A stretch of DNA of 64,000 nt from an uncultured Vibrio sp. (GTDB lineage: Bacteria; Pseudomonadota; Gammaproteobacteria; Enterobacterales; Vibrionaceae), in assembly GCF_947488985.1 (NCBI RefSeq), contig NZ_CANLBV010000003.1:1-64000 (forward strand), written 5' to 3'. The notes under the pieces are model-generated. The model did not search any database. It worked only from the letters and a program-made list of their open reading frames with translations, and was not told the DNA's origin. Positions 38,331 to 48,030 of the stretch are shown piece after piece. Both the position numbers and the translations under genes were made by a program. The first letter of the stretch is position 1, and each line of letters opens with the position of its first letter.

Positions 38331-39113
38331 CTAGCAATCTAACCGGATTAGACGACACATCTGTTGCTCACCTTGTATCCAGAACAGTTCATAGTGGCTG
38401 AACAAGCCGCCAAGCAGGTACCAGCAAAGCAGCAAGCCCACCAGCAGTGCAAATGCAAAACCCAAAGAGAAAATATTCAGTTGCGGCGCGGCGCGCGTCA
38501 TGACACCAAATGATAGATTAATCGTAAGTAGCGCGATGATGCCAGACAACGACATCGCTAACGCCGTTTTGAACATAATGCCGAGCCACAAGGCAAGCTC
38601 TCGATAATCCACTGCCGTTAATGAGCCGCTGCCAATGGGTAAAGTTTTAAAACTGAATATCACCAACTGCATCATTTTCAAGTGGCCATCAGTCACTAAG
38701 AAAAACATGGTTGCGAGCATCATAAACAACTGACCAAGGACTGGCGTATTTTGGCCATTTGCAGGGTCAACCATAGAAGCGAAGCCCAAGCTCGATTGCA
38801 TACCTAAAATTTGACCGAGCATGACAAAGGTTTGGATCATAAACTGAGTCACAAACCCCATGGCAACTCCAATCACGATTTGCTCAAATACGGTTAAGAA
38901 ACCTTGAAAAGACAGCAGTTCAATCTCTTTAGGAGCCGCAGGGATCACTGGCATCACCGCCAAGGTGATCGCCAAACCTAAATACAAACGAATACGCGGC
39001 GACACAAAGCGGGCACCGGTTACTGTCATCACCATCAGCATCGCTGAGATACGAGTGTAAGGCCAAAAATAATTGGCTAACCACTCTAGTACAAGGCTTG
39101 TTGGGTACTCCAT
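38331..39113 (-). CDS. fliR: Flagellar export protein FliR
   Basis: An export-gate core subunit built with FliP and FliQ. The 260 residues are hydrophobic, with about six helices and the family segments FVSPRIRLYLGLAITLAVMP and QILGMQSSLGFASMVDP. Six bases after fliQ. Confidence 0.94.
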   Translation of the reverse strand: MEYPTSLVLEWLANYFWPYTRISAMLMVMTVTGARFVSPRIRLYLGLAITLAVMPVIPAAPKEIELLSFQGFLTVFEQIVIGVAMGFVTQFMIQTFVMLGQILGMQSSLGFASMVDPANGQNTPVLGQLFMMLATMFFLVTDGHLKMMQLVIFSFKTLPIGSGSLTAVDYRELALWLGIMFKTALAMSLSGIIALLTINLSFGVMTRAAPQLNIFSLGFAFALLVGLLLCWYLLGGLFSHYELFWIQGEQQMCRLIRLDC

Positions 39114-39119
39114 AACCGT

Positions 39120-39389
39120 TTAATACAGCACTTGCGGTAAGCGTTCGATGAGCTCGAAAAAGAACTCCATCATCATCTGAGTCATCCAGTGTGCGAACAG
39201 CATCAACGCCAATAACGTTACGATCAAACGGGGCAAGAAACTCAACGTTTGTTCGTTGATAGAGGTCGCTGCTTGGAAAACCGCCACGACCAAACCGATC
39301 AACAAACTGGGAATGATAATAGCGCACACCATGACCAATACCATCCACAGTGCGTCTCGGAATAAGTCTACGAATATTTCAGGATTCAT
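39120..39389 (-). CDS. fliQ: Flagellar export protein FliQ
   Basis: An 89-residue export-gate subunit with two helices and the family start MNPEIFVDLFRDALW. The ATG at 39389 is chosen; a longer frame to 39446 would run back into fliP. Conserved AATSINEQTLSFLPR between the helices. Confidence 0.94.
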   Translation of the reverse strand: MNPEIFVDLFRDALWMVLVMVCAIIIPSLLIGLVVAVFQAATSINEQTLSFLPRLIVTLLALMLFAHWMTQMMMEFFFELIERLPQVLY

Positions 39390-39400
39390 TATTCCCCCAG

Positions 39401-40267
39401 CTACAAGGCAAAACTGCCGGCGAGTGTGGAGAGTATCAAGTTCCAACCATCAACGAGTACAAACAACATCAGCTTGAACGGCAGCGATACAATCATAGGT
39501 GACAGCATCATCATACCCATCGCCATCAATACCGATGCCACGACTAAATCTATGATCAGAAACGGCAAGAACAGCATAAAACCAATCTGAAACGCTGTTT
39601 TTAGCTCTGAGGTGATAAACGCCGGAATCAACACCGCCATTGAGACATCTTCCGGGCGAGTGACTTCCGCTCCAGAGATCTCAACAAAGGTCTCAAGATC
39701 TTTGATCCGAGTCTGCTTCAGCATAAAGGACTTAATCGGCTCTTGTGCTACATTAAAAGCTTGGCGCGCCGATATTTGTTCGTTGAGGTATGGCTGAACC
39801 GCTTGCTCATTAACCTGATTGATCACCGGCGACATAATGAAGAAGGTTAAAAATATCGCAATACCAATAATCACTTGGTTAGAAGGTGTTTGTTGTAGGC
39901 CCATCGCCTGCCGCAAGATAGACATCACCACCACAATGCGGGTAAATGAGGTCATCAAAATCACCATCGCTGGCAAGAAGCCAAGCATGGTCATTAAAGC
40001 GAGGATTTGCAGGTTGACGGAGTAGTCTTCACCGCCATTGGCATTGGTGGTCATGGTAAAGGCAGGGATCCCGCCACCATTACCGGTTAAGCTCCCCGTC
40101 GTCATGGTTTGCGAAGTGGTTTGGTCATTTTCCATCGTGCTGAAGGTAATCGATTCAGAGCCCGCCGTATTGGCTGGGATGACAGTGCCATCTTCCGCTT
40201 GCGCCAATACCAAGCCACTGAATAAGATTGAACAGAGGAGAATAAGTAGGACCAACACTACTTTCAT
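39401..40267 (-). CDS. fliP: Flagellar export protein FliP
   Basis: The main ring subunit of the export-gate core. The 288-residue precursor has an N-terminal signal peptide ([18 protein letters not shown]), a low-complexity region rich in Thr and Gly (about 30-75), then FliP helices with [28 protein letters not shown] and the C-terminal [20 protein letters not shown]. The ATG at 40267 gives a proper signal peptide but has no strong ribosome site; an upstream ATG at 40330 would overlap fliO. Confidence 0.93.
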   Translation of the reverse strand: MKVVLVLLILLCSILFSGLVLAQAEDGTVIPANTAGSESITFSTMENDQTTSQTMTTGSLTGNGGGIPAFTMTTNANGGEDYSVNLQILALMTMLGFLPAMVILMTSFTRIVVVMSILRQAMGLQQTPSNQVIIGIAIFLTFFIMSPVINQVNEQAVQPYLNEQISARQAFNVAQEPIKSFMLKQTRIKDLETFVEISGAEVTRPEDVSMAVLIPAFITSELKTAFQIGFMLFLPFLIIDLVVASVLMAMGMMMLSPMIVSLPFKLMLFVLVDGWNLILSTLAGSFAL

Positions 40268-40316
40268 CACACGCAAAGGTTCGCTTTGGTAAAAGTTAGA
40301 TGGGTCCAAAAGTCCG

Positions 40317-40775
40317 TTACTTGTTTGCATCTTTTTTGATTAGCTGGGAAAGCTGACTTGAAAAGGTACTTTTTTCCAGCATCTCCTGAGTAATAGGTTT
40401 ATCGAGCTTAGAGATTAGCTGAATCGATTGAGTGGTAATGCCAAGCAAAAACTGTTCATCTCCCGCTTGCACGATCACAATCCGCTCTTTAGTCCCAACA
40501 GGGATTTGCCTAACAATGACCAAACCTTGTTGGTTCGACATCGCAGGCACTTGCATTCGCTTCAATAACCAAGCAATAAATAAGATAAAGGCAATAACGA
40601 AAATTAGCGACCCAAAAGTGGTCGCTAAATCAAGAGAAGGAGGCGCAGCTAAAGCGACAGAAGGCAGCGACAATAGCCCAAACCCGACGACTGCACGTGA
40701 TAAGCCTGCGACTCCACAAACGCCATTCGTTATTTGACGCAGTAAGCCCATCAAACGTTGAGGCGAAAAGATCAT
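40317..40775 (-). CDS. fliO: Flagellar export protein FliO
   Basis: FliO helps assemble FliP. The 152 residues have a hydrophobic leader that looks like a signal (about 20-43, ending VALAAP), one membrane helix (about 52-70) and the cytoplasmic core [28 protein letters not shown]. The start shares a base with the fliN stop, so the two are coupled. Confidence 0.9.
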   Translation of the reverse strand: MIFSPQRLMGLLRQITNGVCGVAGLSRAVVGFGLLSLPSVALAAPPSLDLATTFGSLIFVIAFILFIAWLLKRMQVPAMSNQQGLVIVRQIPVGTKERIVIVQAGDEQFLLGITTQSIQLISKLDKPITQEMLEKSTFSSQLSQLIKKDANK

Positions 40776-41185
40776 TAACGCAGCTTCTTAATTCGTTCGG
40801 TTTGGCTGATAACGTCAGTCAAACGAATACCAAATTTGTCATTCACCACAACCACTTCGCCATGAGCTATCAAGGTGCCATTGACCATCACATCCAGTGA
40901 CTCACCTGCAATTCTGTCCAGTTCAACAACCGAGCCTTGGTTGAGCTGAAGTAAGTTTCGAATGCTGATCTGAGAGCGGCCAACTTCCATTGAGATAGTC
41001 ACTGGAATGTCCATGATGGTATCCAGTTTACGACGCTCATCTTCAGAAATCGGAGACGATGAATCAGTTAGCTCATCAAGCGGTGCCGCGAGCACATCAT
41101 CAACATCCACTGATGGCGCTAAAGGATCTTCACCAAGTGCAGCAGCCCATTCGTCTGCTAGCTTTTGATCTTCACTAGGTTCCAT
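40775..41185 (-). CDS. fliN: Flagellar motor switch protein FliN
   Basis: A C-ring subunit. The 136 residues have an acidic N-terminal part (about 1-50) and a SpoA domain: IPVTISMEVGRSQISIRNLLQLNQGSVVELDRIAGE then LIAHGEVVVVNDKFGIRLTDVIS. Between fliM and fliO. Confidence 0.95.
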   Translation of the reverse strand: MEPSEDQKLADEWAAALGEDPLAPSVDVDDVLAAPLDELTDSSSPISEDERRKLDTIMDIPVTISMEVGRSQISIRNLLQLNQGSVVELDRIAGESLDVMVNGTLIAHGEVVVVNDKFGIRLTDVISQTERIKKLR

Positions 41186-41214
41186 TACCCATTCCTATAC
41201 TTTTATCTATTTTG

Positions 41215-42258
41215 CTATTCGTCATCATCGCTGTTTTCCAGTTCAGACATTAAGTCTTTACCTAGAAAAGCAAGATCAGTTTTGACCACATGCGGTCTTT
41301 GAATTTTTTCAGAAATTTGTACCGCAAGCTTCTCCCCCGAACGCCCCATTTTCACACGATAGGTCGGTAGTTCTTCGACAAACATGGTCGCGTGCTCTGG
41401 CATATTCATTGGGATAACATCACCAGGGCGCAGCTCCATCAGATCACGTAGGGAAATATCTTGCTCGAGCAAATTAACACGAAAGTTAACGGGCACATCC
41501 ATGATCTCATCACGCAGCGCAGTACTCCAACGAACATCGGCTTCCATCTTGTCAGACTGAACACCAGCATCGAGCAATTCACGGATCGGCTCAACCATGG
41601 AATACGGCATCACTACGTGGAAGTCACCACCGCCGCCATCGACCTCAATATGGAATGAACTCACCACGATCACTTCGGTTGGGCTCACAATGTTCGCCAT
41701 ACTTGGGTTAACTTCTGCGTCCAAGTATTCAAACTCAACCCCCATCACTGGAGACCAAGCTTCTTTATAATCTTCAAATACGATTTTCAGCAGCAGCTGG
41801 ATGATCCGCCTTTCGGTCGGAGTGAATTCACGGCCTTCAATTTTGGCGTGGAAACGGCCATCACCACCAAAAAAGTTTTCGACTAAAATGAAAACCAGAC
41901 GCGCTTCCATAGTGATTAGGGCAGTGCCTTTTAGCGGTCGAAAACGAACCATGTTTAAACTGGTGGGTACATATAAGGTGTTTTGGTATTCACCAAATTT
42001 CATCATCTGCACGCCATTGATCGACACTTCAGCCGTTTTACGAAGCATATTAAACAAACTTATCCGCATATGACGTGCGAAGCGCTCGTTAATCAGTTCA
42101 AGGGTCGGCATTCGACCACGGACGATTCGGTCTTGAGATGAAAAATCGAAATTGACCGCACTGTTAATCTCGGTTTCTAAGACATTTTCAACGTCTTCAA
42201 CATCATCAACACCATGCAATAGTGCATCTATTTCATCTTGGCTTAATAAATCGGTCAC
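41215..42258 (-). CDS. fliM: Flagellar motor switch protein FliM
   Basis: The C-ring protein that binds CheY-P. The 347 residues begin with the CheY-binding peptide LLSQDEIDALLHGVDD (about 4-19), followed by the middle domain (GRMPTLELINERFARHMRISLFN, GDGRFHAKIEGREFTPTERRI) and a C-terminal SpoA domain. Eight bases separate the fliL end from the fliM start. Confidence 0.96.
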   Translation of the reverse strand: MTDLLSQDEIDALLHGVDDVEDVENVLETEINSAVNFDFSSQDRIVRGRMPTLELINERFARHMRISLFNMLRKTAEVSINGVQMMKFGEYQNTLYVPTSLNMVRFRPLKGTALITMEARLVFILVENFFGGDGRFHAKIEGREFTPTERRIIQLLLKIVFEDYKEAWSPVMGVEFEYLDAEVNPSMANIVSPTEVIVVSSFHIEVDGGGGDFHVVMPYSMVEPIRELLDAGVQSDKMEADVRWSTALRDEIMDVPVNFRVNLLEQDISLRDLMELRPGDVIPMNMPEHATMFVEELPTYRVKMGRSGEKLAVQISEKIQRPHVVKTDLAFLGKDLMSELENSDDDE

Positions 42259-42265
42259 AAATTAC

Positions 42266-42754
42266 CTATTGAATTACAAAATCAGTGAATAACACTTTTT
42301 CAATCACAGGCTGGCCAACGACTTTACCAAAGGTTACTTTAATATCTTCTGTCGCCTTATCACGCAGCTCTACGCGCCCTGTCGGTGAACGTAGCTGCTC
42401 AACCGTTGCTGAAGCAAACGTTGCGAGTAAGGTACTTTCGGCCAGTGGAGAGTGATAGCGAGCGAGATCTCCATTCTTACTATCACGAACCATCAACTGT
42501 ACTTTGATCTGCACTAATCGTTCTTTTTTATCACCTGTCACATTAAACAAGAAAGGCTGAGGAATATTAACATACATCACTGTATCTGCCGCGACCACAG
42601 CAGTTTCTGGTTGAGATGAAGGTTCCGAGGGGCCATCATTTGACCCTAAGAAAAAAAATAACGCCCCACCAACACCAAACAGTAAAACAACCACAGCAAT
42701 AATGATGATTAGGATCTTGCTTTTCTTTTTTGTTGGATCTTGTTCTTCTGGCAT
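42266..42754 (-). CDS. fliL: Flagellar basal body protein FliL
   Basis: FliL surrounds the stator and supports motor torque. The 162 residues have one N-terminal helix (about 14-34), an Asp/Ser/Pro-rich spacer and the periplasmic domain VMYVNIPQPFLFNVTG through VEKVLFTDFVIQ, the typical C-terminal ending. Between fliK and fliM. Confidence 0.94.
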   Translation of the reverse strand: MPEEQDPTKKKSKILIIIIAVVVLLFGVGGALFFFLGSNDGPSEPSSQPETAVVAADTVMYVNIPQPFLFNVTGDKKERLVQIKVQLMVRDSKNGDLARYHSPLAESTLLATFASATVEQLRSPTGRVELRDKATEDIKVTFGKVVGQPVIEKVLFTDFVIQ

Positions 42755-42806
42755 ACCACCCTCTAACTTCCTTTTATTCCACTAAAGCGCTGCTACAAAC
42801 CTGATA

Positions 42807-44090
42807 TTAGGCATAATAACTGATTCCATCACGCTTTGATGCGACATTCAATTCAAGATTACTGCCGCTATCAAGGTTTTCATCACCTTGACTACCATTT
42901 GCGCGATGAGCGGCGAATTGTTGTTCACCATGACTGTAACCATCTTGCCCTTGCCCCGCACTCTGCTGTTGAACGGACGAATCAGTAAGCTGCATGCCTT
43001 GTTGAGCAAGCATCTCTCTTAAACGAGGTAAGGTTTGCTCAATCACGTCTCTCGCCTGCTGGCTACTCACCGTAAAATGCACATTCGCCACGTCGTTATT
43101 CATGGTCATTCGAATCTTCATATGCCCCAGTTCTGGTGGGTCGAGCCGGATGTCCAAATTTTTAAGATTCTTCGACATCATCATTTGTACTTTTTCTGCC
43201 ACCTGCTCGTTTGCTAGCTCTTTAGTGAGTTGCAAAGGAACCTGCTGAGCAGCTTGAATTTCAGCTCGTGTTGGGACAGAGCCTGCAGTTGTCACCCCCT
43301 GAACACTCGCTGCCGAGGCAATTTGCTGAGCAAAAATCGAGTCGTTAGAATCTTCTTTACCACCAGCCTTACCTAAGCCAGACAGTGCAGCTACGCCAAC
43401 TCCCGCATTGAGAAGCGCATCAGTAGAGCCAGCCTTTGTCGTTTCTGGCGTCGCCCCCATCGCTATCCTTGAGGCCGCCAAGCTAGGATCCAAAGCAGTT
43501 TGCTGCTGAGGCAAGCCTTTGCCGTTCGCCGATTGATTCAACGTTTTGTTTGCCTCATCTAACTGACCAAGTAGTTTGTTGCCTTCACTCATCGCCGCAT
43601 TGGCTTGAGAGGCCCCTTGACGTTTCCATTCATTGGTTATTTCATTTGAGGTTTTATCGGCTTCAGCTTGCTCATCTTTCTGGCCTTGGGGGGGAGCCTT
43701 ACCCTGAGTCGATGGCAAGGTATTATCATCAGACGGATTCGACAAAGCTTGATCTTTCGACTGAGCGTCTAAGGTATCAGTGGATTGAGCATCGACTTTT
43801 CCTATCACTGTGGTGTCAGCTATTGCTTCAGCCGTTTGCTTGGCGTGAGTTTCGTTAATCGACTCTTCACTCTCAGCTTCAGCAGAGGTCTGTTTTTCAA
43901 CAGATTTCGTATCACTTTCAGCTTTATTTACCGTTGCTTTAGCGTTACTTTCTTCAAAGCCAAACGCTTGTTTAAACGACTCAAAAAAACCTTTTGACTC
44001 ATCCGACTCTTCTACCTTTGCAGAAGAGTCGGAGTCCTGCAAGGATGACGTTTTGTTGGTTGCTGAATTTGAGGAAAGACTAACATTCAT
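42807..44090 (-). CDS. fliK: Flagellar hook-length control protein FliK
   Basis: FliK measures hook length and then triggers the export switch in FlhB. The 427 residues have a long disordered N-terminal part rich in Ser, Asp, Glu and Gln (about 1-270) and a compact C-terminal domain: LDIRLDPPELGHMKIRMTMNNDVANVHFTV, then LREMLAQQGMQL. The tail is Gln/Gly-rich. It is separated from fliJ by 198 bases and probably heads its own transcript. Confidence 0.93.
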   Translation of the reverse strand: MNVSLSSNSATNKTSSLQDSDSSAKVEESDESKGFFESFKQAFGFEESNAKATVNKAESDTKSVEKQTSAEAESEESINETHAKQTAEAIADTTVIGKVDAQSTDTLDAQSKDQALSNPSDDNTLPSTQGKAPPQGQKDEQAEADKTSNEITNEWKRQGASQANAAMSEGNKLLGQLDEANKTLNQSANGKGLPQQQTALDPSLAASRIAMGATPETTKAGSTDALLNAGVGVAALSGLGKAGGKEDSNDSIFAQQIASAASVQGVTTAGSVPTRAEIQAAQQVPLQLTKELANEQVAEKVQMMMSKNLKNLDIRLDPPELGHMKIRMTMNNDVANVHFTVSSQQARDVIEQTLPRLREMLAQQGMQLTDSSVQQQSAGQGQDGYSHGEQQFAAHRANGSQGDENLDSGSNLELNVASKRDGISYYA

Positions 44091-44288
44091 ATATATAAGC
44101 TCTATCTGCTAGCTTTGCTGCCAGGTATCAGGCAACAAAAAGAAAGTCGGGTGCTTTTCATGCTCGGAATGGGCACAACGCACAATTTTATAGAAAGCGA
44201 GCAAGAAACATGCCTATAAACACAGATATTACCGTCAGCTCAACAGCACCGCCCGCTCAATAACACCTATGTCATACGTGGCTTAGGA
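44091..44288. other. Spacer between fliJ and fliK
   Basis: A 198-base gap, unusually wide within this locus. It would hold the fliK promoter. The nearest sigma-54 match on the minus strand, TGGCAGCAAAGCTAGCA at 44107-44123, has 11 instead of 10 bases between GG and GC, so I do not call it. No terminator hairpin with a T run is seen. Confidence 0.4.
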
Positions 44289-44726
44289 TCACACCTTCTT
44301 TCGACTGTATAGCAGCGTCGAGAATTCATCCATTTGCTTTTGCTCTCTCTGATCTTGCAGCCTGGCTTTCTCTTTGTGCTTTTTTTCCATCAACCACTCG
44401 TAGGATTTTCGTTTTTTACGTAGCTCCATCCAGTAGTCCTGACAGTTATCAACCTGATTTTTAAAATGGTGTTCCGCTTCTCTCTGCTTGGATAATGTTT
44501 CGTCTAATTGAGTTAAGAAACGATTCAAGTGACCATATTGACTCGCCGTTAACCCCTCTTTGCCTCGGTCGACAAGTTGCTGGCAGTAATCCAATCTATA
44601 CTTTTCAATCTGCGCGACCTGTTCATAGTAGCCCTGAAGCTCCGCATTGGCTTTGTTGAGCGCTAACACAGCTTGATTCTCTTGATCTTTGGCTTGCGCG
44701 AGCAGGAGCTCTAATGCGTTATCCAT
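44289..44726 (-). CDS. fliJ: Flagellar export chaperone FliJ
   Basis: A coiled-coil stalk of the export ATPase. The 145 residues are almost wholly helical and charged, with no membrane segment (LLLAQAKDQENQAVLALNKAN at the start; LRKKRKSYEWLMEKKHKEKARLQ near the end). It lies 14 bases after fliI. Confidence 0.92.
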   Translation of the reverse strand: MDNALELLLAQAKDQENQAVLALNKANAELQGYYEQVAQIEKYRLDYCQQLVDRGKEGLTASQYGHLNRFLTQLDETLSKQREAEHHFKNQVDNCQDYWMELRKKRKSYEWLMEKKHKEKARLQDQREQKQMDEFSTLLYSRKKV

Positions 44727-44740
44727 GACTAACCTTCACC

Positions 44741-46060
44741 CTAACCGCCCAACACATGCTTGAGCATATTGACACACATGCCGTATGACACGGTTTCTTT
44801 CATCTTCTGCTGCAGGTACTCGTCCAGTTTCGGCTTCAAAGTAAAGGCGCTATCAATCGCAGGGTCAGTACCCGGCTTGTATGCACCAATCGAAACCAAA
44901 TCTTGGTTTTTTCGACAGATAGACAGCACTTGCCTGACCGCTTTTGACATCAATAGATGCTCTTCGGTGGTGATTTGAGGCATAACACGACTGACGGACT
45001 TCTCGACATCGATCGCAGGGTAGTGACCCGCATCGGCCATCTCACGCGACAACACAACGTGACCATCAAGAATCGCTCGCGATGCATCAGCGATTGGGTC
45101 TTGTAAGTCATCACCTTCGGTTAACACGGTAAAGAAAGCAGTGATTGAACCTTGCTCATCGTTGCCGTTACCTGCACGCTCCACTAGCGCAGGAAGCTTA
45201 GCAAACACAGAAGGTGGGTAACCTTTGGTTGCTGGTGGCTCGCCAACAGACAGGGCAATTTCACGCTGAGCCTGAGCAAAACGCGTCAGTGAATCCATCA
45301 AAAGCAGAACATCTAAACCTTGGTCACGGAAGTATTCCGCCACCGTCAATGCCGTTTGACAGCCTTTCAATCGCATCAATGGCGATGAGTCTGCAGGTGC
45401 AGCGACCACCACCGATCGTTTACGACCATCTTCCCCGAGAATCTCTTCGATAAATTCTTTTACTTCACGTCCACGTTCACCGATCAAGCCCACCACAACC
45501 ACTTGTGCGGTTGTGCCTCGGGTCATCATGCCTAGTGTCACGGATTTACCGACACCAGAACCCGCAAACAGACCAATACGTTGCCCTTTACCCACGGTCA
45601 GCAAACCGTTAATCGCCTTTAAGCCAACATCAAGCGGCTCGGAGATTGGTTTACGTGCTAACGGGTTAATAGGCTCTGCGTTAAATGAAGCGCGTTGCTC
45701 GGTATAGATTGGGCCTAGCCCATCCAGAGGATTACCGACACCGTCGATGACACGACCAAGCAGTTCCATCCCAACAGGAATGCCACTTTCAGAGGTCAAT
45801 GGTGTAACACGAGCACCGGGTAAGATCCCAGTGATTTGTTCACTCGGCATCAAAAATAGGTTATCGCCAGAGAAGCCAACGACTTCAGCTTCCATCTGAC
45901 CAGACATAGTTTCAACCAAACACAAGCTGCCAATCGGCGCTTTACAGCCCGTAGCTTCAAGGGTTAAGCCGACAACTCGCACCAATTTACCGGAGGCAAC
46001 TGGTCGTGATTTTAGCCCTTCGACCTTGTACTGGCTGAGACGATTCACTAACTTACGCAT
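44741..46060 (-). CDS. fliI: Flagellar export ATPase FliI
   Basis: The ATPase that energises export, related to the F1 beta subunit. The 439 residues contain Walker [37 protein letters not shown], Walker [19 protein letters not shown] and the arginine-finger region [25 protein letters not shown]. It overlaps fliH by 8 bases. Confidence 0.96.
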   Translation of the reverse strand: MRKLVNRLSQYKVEGLKSRPVASGKLVRVVGLTLEATGCKAPIGSLCLVETMSGQMEAEVVGFSGDNLFLMPSEQITGILPGARVTPLTSESGIPVGMELLGRVIDGVGNPLDGLGPIYTEQRASFNAEPINPLARKPISEPLDVGLKAINGLLTVGKGQRIGLFAGSGVGKSVTLGMMTRGTTAQVVVVGLIGERGREVKEFIEEILGEDGRKRSVVVAAPADSSPLMRLKGCQTALTVAEYFRDQGLDVLLLMDSLTRFAQAQREIALSVGEPPATKGYPPSVFAKLPALVERAGNGNDEQGSITAFFTVLTEGDDLQDPIADASRAILDGHVVLSREMADAGHYPAIDVEKSVSRVMPQITTEEHLLMSKAVRQVLSICRKNQDLVSIGAYKPGTDPAIDSAFTLKPKLDEYLQQKMKETVSYGMCVNMLKHVLGG

Positions 46061-46853
46061 GACCTTGATGACGATTTGCGTCGCAGAAGCTTTGAATCAC
46101 GTTCTTCACGCGCTCTTCCATTCGATAGTTAACGCTCGATTCACCCGCTTCGATTTGGACATCACCACGGTTGAGTGCAGGCTCAGCAACTAACGTCCAA
46201 TTACGGCAATCCAATTCAGATTCCCCATATGCAGAGCGGATGATCACAACGTCTTCAGGATTAAGCTTTAAGGTGATCGCGTGACCAGAGATTGGCAGTG
46301 ACTCTACCGACTCTTTCACAGTATCTAAGATGATTTGTGGGTTGGTTTGCACTTCAACATGCACCACTTCTTTGACCATGGTCAGTACCATGTCGACCAG
46401 TTGCTTCTCAACTTGTGTGTTCATCAACTCTAATGGTTGAGCGAACTGGTTGGCGAGTCCCATAAAGATGGCGACCTGCTGCTGGATATACTCTTGACCA
46501 GCGGTTACGCCTTCAAGCTTCCCGGCTTCGTTGCCCTCTTCATGACCTGCGGCAAACCCTTCTTCTTTGCCTTTTTCATAACCCTGTTTAAAGCCGACCT
46601 CTTGCCCTTGATGCAACCCTTCCTGATAAGCCCCTTGTTTGATCAGTTCGATTTGTTCTTCAGTAAGAACCAGCTCTTCATCTTCAATGGCTTCTTCAAC
46701 CGTTGGCATCCAACTCGGATCGTAATTAAAAGCCGTTTCTTTGGCTTGTTTACTCACGTCAGAGGTATAATCCGGCAGCCCCCATTTCTGAGGTTGGGCA
46801 ACCGTATTATCTTCTTCAGGGCGAAGAAAGCCCCGTTTTCTCTCACCTGACAT
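46053..46853 (-). CDS. fliH: Flagellar assembly protein FliH
   Basis: FliH is the ATPase regulator and peripheral stalk that ties FliI to the C ring. The 266 residues include a helix with repeated GxxxG steps ([21 protein letters not shown] and on, about 80-125), typical of FliH, and a C-terminal domain with [22 protein letters not shown]. It overlaps fliI by 8 bases; a 115-base gap with a hairpin separates it from fliG. Confidence 0.94.
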   Translation of the reverse strand: MSGERKRGFLRPEEDNTVAQPQKWGLPDYTSDVSKQAKETAFNYDPSWMPTVEEAIEDEELVLTEEQIELIKQGAYQEGLHQGQEVGFKQGYEKGKEEGFAAGHEEGNEAGKLEGVTAGQEYIQQQVAIFMGLANQFAQPLELMNTQVEKQLVDMVLTMVKEVVHVEVQTNPQIILDTVKESVESLPISGHAITLKLNPEDVVIIRSAYGESELDCRNWTLVAEPALNRGDVQIEAGESSVNYRMEERVKNVIQSFCDANRHQGHA

Positions 46854-46935
46854 ATCAGTACCTATCTATGAGTGCGTCAAACTGTATTGTCAATTCAAAC
46901 TGTTAAACTGAGTCAATCGGTCGTTCGAGATTAGA

Positions 46936-46963
46936 TAAAAAAAGCCCCAACTGAATGGAGACT
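46936..46963 (-). terminator. Possible attenuator between fliG and fliH
   Basis: On the minus strand AGUCUC pairs with GGGGCU through G-U wobbles and is followed by seven U. The stem is short and weak. If active it would lower expression of fliH and later genes relative to fliF and fliG. Weak evidence. Confidence 0.35.
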
Positions 46964-46968
46964 CTGTC

Positions 46969-48030
46969 TTAAAGGAACTCGTCAGCAACACCAGACAACA
47001 TGATCTCACCACTGTCTGCCATTTTCCTCGCAATGCCCAATATCTCTTTTTGCGCCGCTTCCACATCAGAGACTTTCACAGGCGGCATAGCCTCAATATC
47101 GTCTCTCATCATATCGGAAGCACGTTTAGACATGTTCTTGAAGATCTTCTCACGCAGACCGTCATCAGCCCCTTTGAGGGCTTTCTGTAGAGTGTCTTGT
47201 GGTACATCACGCAATAATCGTTGAACACCTTTGTCATCAACTTCAATAAGGTTTTCAAAAACAAACATAAGATCTTGAATCTGGGTTGCCATGTCTTCAT
47301 CTTGATCACGGATTTGATCCATCAACACACCTTCAACATTGTTGTCCATGTAGTTCATGATCTCAGCTGCAGCTTTCAGGCCACCAATTTTGGCTGCTTG
47401 AGCTCCCGCTTGGCCCGCAAACTGTTTCTCCATGATCTCGTTCAACTCGGCCAATGCCGAAGGTTGCACCTCTTCAAGATTCGCAATACGCATCATCAGA
47501 TCTAGGCGTACACGCTCTGGGAACTGCGATAAAATCTCAGCCGATTGATCAGCATCGAGATATGACAACACAATGGTTTGTATCTGAGGGTGCTCGTTGA
47601 TAATGATACTCGCTACTTGACGAGGATCCATCCACTTAAGAGAGTCTAAGCCTTTTGAGCCTGTTCCAAGCAGAATTTGATCAACTAAGTTATTCGCCTT
47701 ATCTTCACCCAATGCAGCCACTAATGCATTACGCATGAAATCTTCACTACCCATACCAATGTTGGTGTACTTCTGAATATCATCTAAGAAAGCGCGGTGA
47801 ACCGTACCCACTTTTTCTTGGGATAGATCACTCGCTCGCGTCATGGCACTACCCACACGCTGAACCTGCCTTGGCTCTAAGTGACGAATAATACCCGCAG
47901 CATCTTCTTCATTTAAACTGAGCAGTAAGATCGCCGCACGTTCGTCGCCGGAAATAGAAGCGATATCCATGCTAGAAGCATCAAGCTCTTCACCGCCATC
48001 AGTTTGTTGTGGAACTATATCGTTAGCCAT
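46969..48030 (-). CDS. fliG: Flagellar motor switch protein FliG
   Basis: The C-ring subunit that contacts the stator. The 353 residues have an N-terminal FliF-binding domain, the EHPQIQTIVLSYLDADQSAEILSQFPERVR middle segment and a C-terminal torque helix (LIEVDDKGVQRLLRDVPQDTLQKALKGADDGLREKIFKNMS). It overlaps fliF by 8 bases. Confidence 0.96.
   Translation of the reverse strand: MANDIVPQQTDGGEELDASSMDIASISGDERAAILLLSLNEEDAAGIIRHLEPRQVQRVGSAMTRASDLSQEKVGTVHRAFLDDIQKYTNIGMGSEDFMRNALVAALGEDKANNLVDQILLGTGSKGLDSLKWMDPRQVASIIINEHPQIQTIVLSYLDADQSAEILSQFPERVRLDLMMRIANLEEVQPSALAELNEIMEKQFAGQAGAQAAKIGGLKAAAEIMNYMDNNVEGVLMDQIRDQDEDMATQIQDLMFVFENLIEVDDKGVQRLLRDVPQDTLQKALKGADDGLREKIFKNMSKRASDMMRDDIEAMPPVKVSDVEAAQKEILGIARKMADSGEIMLSGVADEFL

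Noticed and set aside
44107..44123. Sigma-54 promoter for fliK
   Set aside because: Spacing between GG and GC is 11 instead of the strict 10, and the -12 half is poor.
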